Source: an uncultured bacterium | GTDB lineage: Bacteria; Bacillota; Clostridia; Lachnospirales; Lachnospiraceae | NCBI GenBank assembly: GCA_905214855.1 | Contig: CAJMNU010000006.1 | Coordinates: 1 to 32,920, forward strand | Direction of reading: 5' to 3' | DNA length: 32,920 nucleotides | Part shown: piece by piece, positions 15,206 through 23,410 of the stretch | Layout of the letters: every line of letters begins with the position of its first letter | Position numbering within the stretch: position 1 is the stretch's first letter | Made by a program: the position numbers and the translations under genes | Notes under the pieces: model-generated | What the model saw: the letters and a program-made list of their open reading frames with translations, nothing else | Databases searched by the model: none | Told to the model about the DNA's origin: nothing

Positions 15206-16441
15206 TCACTCAAATCGTTTAAATAAAAGGCTGGCATTGTGACCTCCAAACCCAAGTGAATTGCTTATTGCATAACGGATCTTTGTCTCTGCTCCGTCCC
15301 CTTTTGTATAGTCCAGATCACATTCCGGCTCAGACTCACAAAGTCCTGCGGTCGCATGTACAAATCCATCCTGAATTGATTTGATACATGCAATACTTTC
15401 TACACCTCCTGCTGCGCCAAGCAAATGACCGATCATTGACTTTGTAGAATTGATCTTCACATGATATGCATGTTCTCCTAACGCCAGTTTGATCGCTTTT
15501 GTCTCAAACAGATCGTTATGATGTGTACTTGTTCCATGTGCATTGATATAATCAATTTCTTCTGGTTTCACTCCAGCATCACGCATTGCATCTGTCATAG
15601 CACGGGCAGCCCCGCTTCCATCCTCTGCCGGAGAAGTAATATGATATGCATCACAAGTTGCACCATATCCTACGATTTCCGCATAAATATGAGCATTTCT
15701 TGCCAATGCGTGCTCCAAAGATTCTAATACAAGAACTCCAGCTCCTTCTCCCATGACAAATCCACTTCTATCTTTATCAAATGGAATGGATGCTCTCAAA
15801 GGATCCTGACTTTCAGACAATGCTGTCAGTGCCGAAAAACCTGCTACACCCAAAGGTGTGATACTGGACTCTGTTCCTCCTGCTGTCATCACATCGGCTT
15901 CACCATATTGGATCGCACGAAATGCTTCACCAATACTATGAGTACCTGTTGCACAAGCTGTCACTACATTGATACATTTTCCCTTTAAACCAAACTGGAT
16001 TGCCACATTGCCGGCTGCCATATTACTGATCATAAGAGGTACTAAAAGTGGATTCACTCTATTTGGTCCTTTATCCAGCATTTTTTTATGTTCACGCTCT
16101 ACTGCCTGTAAGCTGCCGATTCCAGAACCAATACTGACTCCCACACGGTATGGATCTTCCTGACTCATATCAATACCGGCATCTTCCAATGCCATCTTTG
16201 TTGCTGCTACAGCAAATTGAGAAAATGGTTCCATTCTTCTTGCTGCTTTTGCATCCATATACTGTTTTGCATCAAAATCCTTTACCTCTGCTGCCAGTTT
16301 GACCTTAAAATCTGTTGTATCAAATTTTGTGATCTCACCAATCCCTACCGTTTTCTGTTTCAAGGCATTCCAAAATGTTTCCACATCATTTCCAATCGGG
16401 GTAATTGCCCCCATTCCAGTGATCACTACTCTTGTTTTCAT
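15206..16441 (-). CDS. fabF: 3-oxoacyl-ACP synthase II
   Basis: This 411-residue condensing enzyme has Cys163 in the nucleophilic elbow TACATGTHSIG, His in NAHGTSTHHND, and the second active-site His in KSMIGHLLGAAGGVE: the Cys-His-His set of KAS I/II. It elongates acyl-ACP with malonyl-ACP. The start MKTRVVITGMGA at 16441 has AAAGGA upstream and fits the family; the frame extends uselessly to 16465. It lies 55 bp after fabG and 9 bp before accB. Confidence 0.95.
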   Translation of the reverse strand: MKTRVVITGMGAITPIGNDVETFWNALKQKTVGIGEITKFDTTDFKVKLAAEVKDFDAKQYMDAKAARRMEPFSQFAVAATKMALEDAGIDMSQEDPYRVGVSIGSGIGSLQAVEREHKKMLDKGPNRVNPLLVPLMISNMAAGNVAIQFGLKGKCINVVTACATGTHSIGEAFRAIQYGEADVMTAGGTESSITPLGVAGFSALTALSESQDPLRASIPFDKDRSGFVMGEGAGVLVLESLEHALARNAHIYAEIVGYGATCDAYHITSPAEDGSGAARAMTDAMRDAGVKPEEIDYINAHGTSTHHNDLFETKAIKLALGEHAYHVKINSTKSMIGHLLGAAGGVESIACIKSIQDGFVHATAGLCESEPECDLDYTKGDGAETKIRYAISNSLGFGGHNASLLFKRFE

Positions 16442-16496
16442 CAATAAAATCCTTTCAGTTATCATCTTTTACAAAAAATAATATTGTACCGTATGG

Positions 16497-17237
16497 TTAC
16501 ATTGCCATTCCACCATCTACACAGATCACCTGACCTGTCACATACTTTGCCATATCCGATGCCAAAAATACTGCCATATCAGCAATATCATCTGGTTCTC
16601 CAAACTTCTTCATCGGAATCTGTGAAAGTGCGCCTTCCTTAACCGAATCAGACAACACATCTGTCATCTCTGTATGTATAAATCCCGGAGCGATCGCATT
16701 TACTGTAATCCCACGGCTTGCCAGTTCTCTTGCAACAGATTTGGTAAGACCAATGATCCCTGCTTTGGAAGCGCAATAATTCGCCTGCCCTGCATTTCCC
16801 ATCACTCCAGAAACTGAAGAAATGTTGATGATTCTTCCGGATTTTTGTTTTAACATCTGTCTTGAAACATGCTTCATACAATGAAATGCACCTTTCAGAT
16901 TTGTATTTAAAACCGCATCAAAATCTTCCTCACTCATTTTCATAAGCAGGTTGTCTCGTGTAATACCAGCATTATTGACCAGAATATCAATTCTTCCATA
17001 TTTCTCAATCACTTGACGGAGAAATATTTCCGATTCCTGATAAGAGGAAACATTACATTGGATCGCCTCTGCCCGTCCTCTGTTTTTCTCGATTTCTGCC
17101 ACTGTCTCATCTGCTTTTTCTTTGGAGCCATGATAATTTATAATGACAAATGCCCCTTCTCTTGCCATATGTATAGCAATCTGACGACCGATTCCACGGC
17201 TTGCTCCTGTGACTACAGCCACTTTATTTTCCAGCAT
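16497..17237 (-). CDS. fabG: 3-oxoacyl-ACP reductase
   Basis: The 246-residue short-chain dehydrogenase has the NAD(P)-binding TGASRGIG (10-17), NNAG (88-91), and catalytic Ser141, Tyr154 and Lys158 (YCASK). It ends at the typical VTGQVICVDGGMAM. It reduces 3-oxoacyl-ACP with NADPH. Start ATG 17237 gives the family N-terminus MLENKVAVVTGA; GGAG lies 9 bp upstream. The in-frame ATG at 17252 has a good AGGAGG but 13 bp away, so both are possible. The gap from fabD is 116 bp and carries tandem repeats. Confidence 0.94.
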   Translation of the reverse strand: MLENKVAVVTGASRGIGRQIAIHMAREGAFVIINYHGSKEKADETVAEIEKNRGRAEAIQCNVSSYQESEIFLRQVIEKYGRIDILVNNAGITRDNLLMKMSEEDFDAVLNTNLKGAFHCMKHVSRQMLKQKSGRIINISSVSGVMGNAGQANYCASKAGIIGLTKSVARELASRGITVNAIAPGFIHTEMTDVLSDSVKEGALSQIPMKKFGEPDDIADMAVFLASDMAKYVTGQVICVDGGMAM

Positions 17238-17315
17238 TCCATTTTTCTCCATTTTTCTGCTGATGCCTCCTGCATTCTCCGATTTTCCTCTTATTTTTTT
17301 AACTTTTTTCTTAGA

Positions 17316-17360
17316 TTTTTACATTATACGTTTTTACACTATACATTTTCGCATTATACG
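17316..17360 (-). repeat. Three tandem 15-bp units over the fabD stop
   Basis: Read on the minus strand: CGTATAATGCGAAAA, TGTATAGTGTAAAAA, CGTATAATGTAAAAA, three adjacent 15-bp units. The first unit includes the fabD stop codon, so fabD may have gained or lost a residue by repeat slippage. Each unit contains a TATAAT or TATAGT box. Whether any drives transcription of fabG and later genes is unknown; no good -35 is placed before them. Confidence 0.55.
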
Positions 17361-18277
17361 TTTAATGCCTGAACTGTCTGTTCTATATCTTCTATTTTCT
17401 CCACACGAAGTACTTTAACATCTTTTGCTATTTTTTTCATAAAGCCACTCAAAGTCCTTCCTGGTCCAATCTCTATAAAAATATCCACTCCATCTTGGAT
17501 CATCATTTCCATTGTCTGCTGCCAGCGCACAGAAGAAGATACCTGTTTCGCCAACAAAGGGCGAACTTCATCCGCACTTCTTACATACTCGGCAGTTACA
17601 TTAGAAGCATATGGGATCACAGGATCATAAATCTGCACATTTTCCAATACCTGTGCCAGTTTCTCTCCTGCCTCCTTAAGCATACTAGAGTGAAACGGAC
17701 CACTTACATTCAATGGTACGATTCTTTTAGCACCTGCTTCTTTTAAAAGAACAGATGCCTCTTCCACTGCTTCCTTCTTCCCTGAGATTACAATCTGACC
17801 TGGGCAGTTATAATTTGCAATCTGAACGTCCTGCAAAGGTGCAAGAACTTCTTCAATCTGCCCTGCATTCAGTCCAAGAACTGCTGCCATAGATCCAATT
17901 CCCACAGGAACTGCTTCCTGCATCAAAATTCCTCTCTCTCTGACAGTTCTAATCGCGTCCTCATCTGACATCACACCTGCCGCTGCCATAGCACAATACT
18001 CTCCCAAGCTAAGACCTGCTGCGACATCTGGGAAAATCCCCTGTTCTTCGAGTACTCTCATCATTGCAATACTGGTTGTCACCATAGCTGCCTGTGTGTA
18101 CTCTGTCCTATCCAACCTATCCTGATCCTCAAAACAAAGCTGCGGCATGGAAAAGCCTAACAACTCTGTTGCTTTGTCATAAATCTGTCTTGCTGTACTG
18201 TTTTTTTCATAAAAATCCTGACCCATTCCACAGTACTGAGCACCCTGCCCTGGAAAAATAAATGCGATCTTACTCAT
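17354..18277 (-). CDS. fabD: Malonyl-CoA:ACP transacylase
   Basis: The 307-residue acyltransferase has the N-terminal FPGQGAQYCGMG, the nucleophile Ser90 in GLSLGEYCA, and the catalytic His in SGPFHSSML near residue 201. It loads malonate from malonyl-CoA onto ACP. Length matches FabD. A GAGGGA site precedes the ATG; fabK ends 11 bp upstream. The 3' end runs into a 15-bp tandem repeat that contributes the last codons. Confidence 0.95.
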   Translation of the reverse strand: MSKIAFIFPGQGAQYCGMGQDFYEKNSTARQIYDKATELLGFSMPQLCFEDQDRLDRTEYTQAAMVTTSIAMMRVLEEQGIFPDVAAGLSLGEYCAMAAAGVMSDEDAIRTVRERGILMQEAVPVGIGSMAAVLGLNAGQIEEVLAPLQDVQIANYNCPGQIVISGKKEAVEEASVLLKEAGAKRIVPLNVSGPFHSSMLKEAGEKLAQVLENVQIYDPVIPYASNVTAEYVRSADEVRPLLAKQVSSSVRWQQTMEMMIQDGVDIFIEIGPGRTLSGFMKKIAKDVKVLRVEKIEDIEQTVQALNV

Positions 18278-18288
18278 ATCTGTCCCTC

Positions 18289-19215
18289 TTATCTCTTATT
18301 CATTCTGTTTTCTGCTTCTGCCATAATCTCTTCTATTATTTCCCTGCAAGTCTGCTCTTTTGACACCATTCCGGCAATCTGTCCCGCCATTACTGTGCCA
18401 TTTTTTACATCACCTTCCTGAACTGCTTTGCGCAAAGTTCCTAAAGTCAGGTATTCTAATTCCTCAAATGTCTTTCCTTCCTGTTCCAGACGAATGTATT
18501 CTCTTGTCATCTGATTTCTCAGACAGCGGACTGGATGACCATGTGTTCTTCCTGTAACAGTAGAATCAATATCCTTTGCCTTGAGAATACGTTCTTTATA
18601 ATTTGGATGCACAACACATTCTTTTGCAACCAGAAAGCGTGTTCCCATCTGTATAGCCTCTGCCCCTAACATAAATGCTGCAGCTAATCCTCTTCCATCG
18701 CCAATACCACCTGCCGCAATAACAGGAATCTGTACGGCATCTACTATCTGAGGAACAAGGGTCATAGTAGTCTGCTCACCAATATGACCTCCAGATTCCA
18801 TACCTTCTGCTACAATTGCATCTGCTCCACAGCGTTCCATTCTTCTTGCAAGAGCAACTGATGCGACCACAGGAATCACCCGAATTCCGGCATTTTTCCA
18901 CATTTCCATATATTTTTCCGGATTTCCAGCTCCGGTCGTCACAACCTGAACTCCTTCTTCTACAACAACCTTAGCTACATCCTCTGCATATGGACTGAGA
19001 AGCATCACATTAACACCAATTGGCTTTTTTGTCAGCTCTTTTGCTTTTCTGATCTCTGCCCTTACCACTTCTCCCGGAGCATTGGCACCTCCGATCAATC
19101 CAAGAGCGCCAGCTTCTGAGACAGCTGCCGCCAGATGATGTTCTGCTACCCAAGCCATTCCTCCCTGAATAATAGGATGTGAAATTCCAAGAAGTTCTGT
19201 AATTCTCGTTCTCAT
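18289..19215 (-). CDS. fabK: Enoyl-ACP reductase II (FMN-dependent)
   Basis: The 308-residue TIM-barrel flavoprotein is FabK: HPIIQGGMAWVAEHHLAAAVSEAG, GGHIGEQTTM, AAGGIGDGRGLAAAF and MGTRFLVAKEC. It performs the final enoyl-ACP reduction with NAD(P)H and FMN in place of FabI. Its place between acpP and fabD is exactly that in streptococcal operons, which supports the FabK role over a nitronate monooxygenase. The ATG at 19215 has AGGAG at 8 bp; the preceding TTG codon in frame is not needed. No fabI is present in the window. Confidence 0.92.
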   Translation of the reverse strand: MRTRITELLGISHPIIQGGMAWVAEHHLAAAVSEAGALGLIGGANAPGEVVRAEIRKAKELTKKPIGVNVMLLSPYAEDVAKVVVEEGVQVVTTGAGNPEKYMEMWKNAGIRVIPVVASVALARRMERCGADAIVAEGMESGGHIGEQTTMTLVPQIVDAVQIPVIAAGGIGDGRGLAAAFMLGAEAIQMGTRFLVAKECVVHPNYKERILKAKDIDSTVTGRTHGHPVRCLRNQMTREYIRLEQEGKTFEELEYLTLGTLRKAVQEGDVKNGTVMAGQIAGMVSKEQTCREIIEEIMAEAENRMNKR

Positions 19216-19308
19216 CAATTGCTCTCCTTTTTCTATTTCCTAAACACTGCTTTTCTTTCTGATATTTCCCACATGAGAAACTTTATTCTACTGTTGGAGT
19301 ATTGTATA

Positions 19309-19542
19309 TTATGCTTCCACACCATGCGCTTTCAGATAGTTCATAACATCCCCTACAGTAGCCATTTTTTCCAGCTCCTCTGATGGAATCTCAACAGAAT
19401 ACTCGTCCTCAAGAGCCATAACCAATTCAAATAAATCCAAGGAATCTGCTCCCAGATCGTCTTTAAAAGAAGACTGCTCTGTGATATTCTCTGCCTCTAC
19501 ATTCAACTGATCTGCAATTAACTCTTTCATTTTTTCTAACAT
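19309..19542 (-). CDS. acpP: Acyl carrier protein
   Basis: This 77-residue acidic protein has the phosphopantetheine site DDLGADSLD with Ser34, followed by the helix II stretch LFELVMALEDEY. It carries all acyl intermediates of the pathway. AAAAGGAG precedes the ATG. It sits 99 bp after fabH and 93 bp before fabK; these two gaps are larger than others in the operon, as is common around strongly translated acpP. Confidence 0.96.
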   Translation of the reverse strand: MLEKMKELIADQLNVEAENITEQSSFKDDLGADSLDLFELVMALEDEYSVEIPSEELEKMATVGDVMNYLKAHGVEA

Positions 19543-19641
19543 TTCTTTTTCTCCTTTTCTCTTTTCATCATTTTATTTTATCTACTTTTATTTCATTGAC
19601 ATCTGTTTCATATGATAATTGCTCTATGCCGATGTCCATTA

Positions 19642-20604
19642 TCACCATTCTAAAAGAATTGCTCCCCAGGTCAGACCTGCGCCAAATCCTGCTAGGACAA
19701 TCTTATCTCCTGATTGAAAAGTTCCTCTTTTATTGCACTCATCCAACAAAATAGGAATCGAAGCACCAGAAGTATTTCCATATCGTTCAATATTTTGTGG
19801 GAACTTTTCCATTGGCTCTCCTAAACGCTTTGCAACAGATTCTAAAATTCTCACATTTGCCTGATGAAGGATAAAATACTGAACATCCTTTACATTGGTA
19901 TGGCTCTCTTCCAGAAGCTGCAAAATGCATTCTGGCACTTTCTTTACTGCAAACTTAAAGACCTCCTGCCCATCCATGGTCATATACCCCATATCTGGTT
20001 TTTCATGGTTCAGAAAATTCCCTGTTGTCCTGTTCACACAAGAAAGGACATCTCCACGCTTTCCATCTGAGCCCATAACAAAATGTTTTACACCGGTATC
20101 TGCGGCCTGTACGAGCACAGCTCCGGCTCCATCTCCAAATAAAATACAAGTTCCTCTGTCTTTCCAGTCCACAAGTTTACTCAATACATCCACTCCGATC
20201 ACCAGACCAGTCTTATAGACTCCAGTTTGTATGAATGTACACATTGTACTGAGAGCAAAAATAAAACCAGAACATGCAGCACTGATATCATATGCCGCTG
20301 CATTCAAAGCTCCGATCTTTGCCTGTACCTCACAAGCACATCCCGGAAAATGTTTATCCGGAGTAGAGGTTGCAACAAGAATAAAATCAATCTCTTCTGG
20401 TTTTATCTGTGCCCCTTCCAGAGCATTCCATGCCGCTTTTGCTGCAATCTCGCTGCATCCCTGATCCGTAGCCAGATGGCGTGTCTGGATTCCCGTTCTG
20501 GTACGGATCCACTCATCGCTCGTTTCTACTATCTGTGCTAAATCATGATTCGTTACAATATTTTCCGGTACATATGAACCGGTTCCTATCACTTTGGCTG
20601 TCAT
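19642..20604 (-). CDS. fabH: 3-oxoacyl-ACP synthase III
   Basis: The 320-residue initiating condensing enzyme has Cys111 in DISAACSGFIFAL, His in FILHQANVRI and Asn in ERYGNTSGASIP: the Cys-His-Asn triad of KAS III. It joins an acyl-CoA primer to malonyl-ACP. The start MTAKVIGTGSYVPEN at 20604 has GAGG at 6 bp; the frame continues to 20634 but that extension has no family match. It is the first gene of the operon, about 100 bases downstream of the promoter and FabT box. Confidence 0.95.
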   Translation of the reverse strand: MTAKVIGTGSYVPENIVTNHDLAQIVETSDEWIRTRTGIQTRHLATDQGCSEIAAKAAWNALEGAQIKPEEIDFILVATSTPDKHFPGCACEVQAKIGALNAAAYDISAACSGFIFALSTMCTFIQTGVYKTGLVIGVDVLSKLVDWKDRGTCILFGDGAGAVLVQAADTGVKHFVMGSDGKRGDVLSCVNRTTGNFLNHEKPDMGYMTMDGQEVFKFAVKKVPECILQLLEESHTNVKDVQYFILHQANVRILESVAKRLGEPMEKFPQNIERYGNTSGASIPILLDECNKRGTFQSGDKIVLAGFGAGLTWGAILLEW

Positions 20605-20697
20605 GTTTTCCTCAATTCCATTCCTGTACTGCAACAGTCATTTCCATAATTAAGTGTTCTCTTTTATCTTGATGGTAAAATATTTACTATTTCAAAT

Positions 20698-20714
20698 ATT
20701 TTGATTCTCAAACT
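20698..20714. promoter_or_regulatory. FabT box at the fab operon promoter
   Basis: The + strand reads ATTTTGATTCTCAAACT. It matches the streptococcal FabT consensus ANTTTGATTATCAAATT, as I remember it, at all but two of the 16 defined positions. It starts directly downstream of the -10 box, over the expected transcription start, where bound repressor would block initiation. A further overlapping inverted repeat (TCAAA and TTTGA around AT, on the minus strand) extends it towards fabH. Confidence 0.78.
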
Positions 20715-20742
20715 ATTTTATCATGCTTTCCTATATTGTCAA
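20715..20742 (-). promoter_or_regulatory. Promoter of the fatty acid operon
   Basis: On the minus strand a perfect TTGACA (20737-20742) is 16 bp from TAAAAT (20715-20720). The FabT box abuts the -10. The leader to fabH is about 100 nt. Confidence 0.7.
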
Positions 20743-20907
20743 TAGGGAAATGCTATATATTTTTTATATTCTCTGTATACACTATCCTTTGTACAAATTC
20801 ACAATACATTTTTCTTGCGTTTTATACAAATTTTATACAAAAAATTCTTTTGATTTTTCTATAAAATTTTTCAAAAAGTAGAATCTTGTGGAAAAGTCAG
20901 TCAATTA

Positions 20908-20936
20908 TTGACATACCTTCCCAGCTATGCTATTTT
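20908..20936 (+). promoter_or_regulatory. Promoter of the abrB-like gene
   Basis: TTGACA (20908-20913) and TATTTT (20931-20936) are 17 bp apart, ahead of AAGGGGG at 20964-20970. Confidence 0.55.
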
Positions 20937-20978
20937 TACCTTGAAGAATGATGTTTAATTTACAAGGGGGTAAGTAAA

Positions 20979-21242
20979 TTGAAAACAACAGGAGTCGTTC
21001 GCAAGCTAGATGAATTAGGTCGAATTACTCTTCCGATTGAACTTCGCAGAAGTTTAAACCTTGATCCCAAGGACGAACTTGAAATTTTTGTTGAAGACAA
21101 TCAAATTATCCTTCGTAAATGTGAATCCGGAGATATCTTTACCGGAGGAACAGAAGATCTGATCGAATATGAAGGAAAAACTGTATCAAAACATTCTATC
21201 GTTGAAATGGCTAAGATCGCTGGTTTATCTGTTACAGAATAA
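20979..21242 (+). CDS. AbrB-family transition-state regulator
   Basis: The 87-residue protein begins MKTTGVVRKLDELGRITLP, the swapped-hairpin (SpoVT-AbrB) DNA-binding fold, followed by ELRRSLNLDPKDELEIFVE. Residues after about 50 form the divergent C-terminal dimerisation part. AbrB-type proteins are dimeric or tetrameric DNA-binding regulators of growth-phase genes and sporulation. The start is TTG at 20979-20981 with AAGGGGG 8 bp upstream; no ATG gives the full domain. It is transcribed away from the fab operon and ends at a strong terminator. In B. subtilis abrB sits beside rsmI; here it does not. Confidence 0.85.
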   Translation: MKTTGVVRKLDELGRITLPIELRRSLNLDPKDELEIFVEDNQIILRKCESGDIFTGGTEDLIEYEGKTVSKHSIVEMAKIAGLSVTE

Positions 21243-21294
21243 ACCTCATACTACAGCCATTGTCAAATTTAAAACATTTTTATTCTGCTTGCGT

Positions 21295-21345
21295 AAAAAA
21301 ATCACGGTATCAAATCCAGTTAGTATTTGATATCGTGATTTTTCT
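21295..21345. terminator. Bidirectional terminator between abrB-like gene and DUF5722 gene
   Basis: A 15-bp stem with one mismatch (21301-21315 with 21325-21339) has A-runs on its left and T-runs on its right, so it can terminate both convergent genes. Confidence 0.7.
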
Positions 21346-21368
21346 TTATAACACATTCTTCTGAGATC

Positions 21369-23135
21369 TTACTTCTCCAAAGCTCTCCATCTGAAATTCG
21401 GAATAATATCAGACCATTTTTCAATACCAAGAATCTCTTTTGCAAAGGCTGTATTATCCAATGTATATCGTTTCATATCAATATTCAAAAAGACTCTCCA
21501 ACTCCTCTTTTGAGTTGTAGCAATAATATCATTTGGCTGATTCATATCACAATTCCAAAGTCCAAAATACAAAGAAGATTTTGCATCGGAAGGTGCATCT
21601 ACCTGACGGCTAAGGATATATGCATCAATATATGGATTGCTGTCTACTAGGTAATAAGAATATGCGATTGCTGCTGCCTGAAGATCTTCCACATTACCCT
21701 TTATCGGACTCATGGATGTAAATCCTTCCTCTGTTAATATAATATGACGTACTTCACCTTTTGAATTTCTCATAGAATCCTGACAAAAATAATCTGTAAG
21801 AACAGACAGGTTGGCAAAATTGATAACCGGAGAATCAAAATTATTGGTAATAAGACCAGTAGATCCATCATCCCAGAATTCCGGCTCTGTCATTGGAATC
21901 GGATATGGATGGTATGCCAGTCCCCAGTCCATCTGTCCCTCTGTCACAGACAGATGATTAAATATATCCACAATCTCTTTTCCGCCATATCTTTGTTTAT
22001 TATCTTTATTCTTAGGATCATTCCAGTAATAATCTAATGAGAAATACACCCTGTCATTGGCACTTACACTCTTGATCGCTGTGTACATGACACGGAATGC
22101 TCTCTGATATTCTCTGACATACTGTTCCACATCCATGTCTCCTATATAATTCCACTGCTGGTTATTGATCTCATTGCCGATGATCCAGTTGGATACTTTT
22201 CCATAATCAGGGTTGCTGCCATCATAATGTTCTGCTAAAAATGACATGATCGCCCTTGTCTGCTCATATCCCTCTCTTGTCACAGCATTGAACATGTAAT
22301 AATTCACATTTTTTGTTTTTTTCACACCCGGATGCACAAGATTTGGTGTGGACGGATTCCAGTCATTCAAAATGATCACTGATACACTGATGTCTTTATT
22401 AGAGAGAGAACTGATAGTCTTATCATATGCATCTACGATCGCTTTATTAAAGTGATAGATTTTTCCATTATACTCATACTCGATCCCGCTACCCATGATC
22501 TGGGAAAAAGCAATATTTGTAGAAGCATGTTTTACTCCAAGATCAAACGCATCTGATAACATGCTAAGTTCAATATTCAACCCTTTTTTAGTCAAAGGCT
22601 CTTTGAATTCCTTTGTGTTCTCTGCCATGATCTCCGGATTGGAAATATATCTGAAACTGCTGACTGGAACATATTTTTCCCCATCCCACACAGCTAAAAG
22701 GAACTTATTATACAGTCTGTCTTTATTCTGGTAATATCCTAGCGGAATCTGCACCGATGCCTGCTCTCCAATTGGCTTAGCAATCAGATAATCGGTTCGT
22801 CCCTCTACAGAGTCCTCATATGGAGCAAGTTCCAGCAAATACACATTGCCATCTGTTCCCTCTATCTCTCCTGTACTGCTAAATTCCAAAACCACATTGT
22901 TTTTATCAGAAGTGATCATACAGGACGAAAAAGAAGCGCTGACATTGATCTTTGGTTCTTTCTCCTCCTCTGTTGTCTCTTCCAGAGCTGTACTGTCATC
23001 TGTCTTTGACTCCACCTGAGTCTCCTGCGCTTTCGTATCAGCCCATGTCGGTATGGACGCTGAGATTCCAGTCATAAGAAAGGCTGTAACTGCCAGTGCC
23101 AGCATTCTTCCTGTCTTCCATCTTTTTTTCATCAT
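21369..23135 (-). CDS. Secreted DUF5722 protein, putative glycoside hydrolase
   Basis: The 588-residue protein starts at MMKKRWKTGRMLALA with GGAGG at good spacing; an upstream GTG at 23174 is less likely. A signal peptide (about 1-31, ending near PTWA) predicts export. A Glu/Thr-rich linker (about 35-60) follows, then a beta-rich region and, from about 180, a stretch resembling the TIM-barrel-like DUF5722 family: GVKHASTNIAFSQIM, NWIIGNEINNQQWN, AYHPYPIPM, and LTEEGFTS. The GNEIN and TEEG glutamates look like the acid/base and nucleophile of clan GH-A glycosidases, which is inference. Neighbouring ROK and MFS genes suggest extracellular glycan use. Confidence 0.72.
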   Translation of the reverse strand: MMKKRWKTGRMLALAVTAFLMTGISASIPTWADTKAQETQVESKTDDSTALEETTEEEKEPKINVSASFSSCMITSDKNNVVLEFSSTGEIEGTDGNVYLLELAPYEDSVEGRTDYLIAKPIGEQASVQIPLGYYQNKDRLYNKFLLAVWDGEKYVPVSSFRYISNPEIMAENTKEFKEPLTKKGLNIELSMLSDAFDLGVKHASTNIAFSQIMGSGIEYEYNGKIYHFNKAIVDAYDKTISSLSNKDISVSVIILNDWNPSTPNLVHPGVKKTKNVNYYMFNAVTREGYEQTRAIMSFLAEHYDGSNPDYGKVSNWIIGNEINNQQWNYIGDMDVEQYVREYQRAFRVMYTAIKSVSANDRVYFSLDYYWNDPKNKDNKQRYGGKEIVDIFNHLSVTEGQMDWGLAYHPYPIPMTEPEFWDDGSTGLITNNFDSPVINFANLSVLTDYFCQDSMRNSKGEVRHIILTEEGFTSMSPIKGNVEDLQAAAIAYSYYLVDSNPYIDAYILSRQVDAPSDAKSSLYFGLWNCDMNQPNDIIATTQKRSWRVFLNIDMKRYTLDNTAFAKEILGIEKWSDIIPNFRWRALEK

Positions 23136-23200
23136 GTTTTTCCTCCTGCTTATGCTGTAAATGAAGATGCACACTCACACGTCGATCTCCTTCCTGTACC

Positions 23201-23229
23201 ATCATATATAAGAAATGTATGCTTTTCAA
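23201..23229 (-). promoter_or_regulatory. Promoter of the DUF5722 gene
   Basis: On the minus strand TTGAAA (23224-23229) and TATGAT (23201-23206) are 17 bp apart. The leader to ATG 23135 is about 60 nt. Confidence 0.5.
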
Positions 23230-23309
23230 TAAAGTTTTTATTACATGTCTCTTAATTCTTTTTCACAGATCAACCTCAATTTTTGACAAAAAAGGTCCTG
23301 AAACGGGAT

Positions 23310-23338
23310 TTGACGCTGTCGTATTTTCGTGCTATCCT
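23310..23338 (+). promoter_or_regulatory. Candidate promoter of the ROK regulator
   Basis: TTGACG (23310-23315) and TATCCT (23333-23338) are 17 bp apart. An alternative TTGACA at 23284-23289 has no well-placed -10. Confidence 0.4.
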
Positions 23339-23410
23339 AAAGACATTATCAACCTACAGAGGACTCTATTCCTCAGTTAAAAAACATTTGTTCACAGAAA
23401 GGTATGCACT

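Larger units (their letters stand above)
20605..20978. other. Divergent fab operon/abrB control region
   Basis: About 370 AT-rich bases separate fabH and the abrB-like gene. They hold the fab promoter (20715-20742), the FabT box (20698-20714), the abrB promoter (20908-20936) and long A/T runs between 20750 and 20880. No coding sequence is evident. Confidence 0.6.

Noticed and set aside
17316..17360. CRISPR-like array from short repeats
   Set aside because: The units are directly adjacent without spacers and are only 15 bp; the same holds for the two repeats at 31053.
18289..19215. Annotating FabK as nitronate monooxygenase
   Set aside because: The position between acpP and fabD and the FabK-like sequence favour enoyl-ACP reductase; the monooxygenase-like label fits better for 9837-10955.
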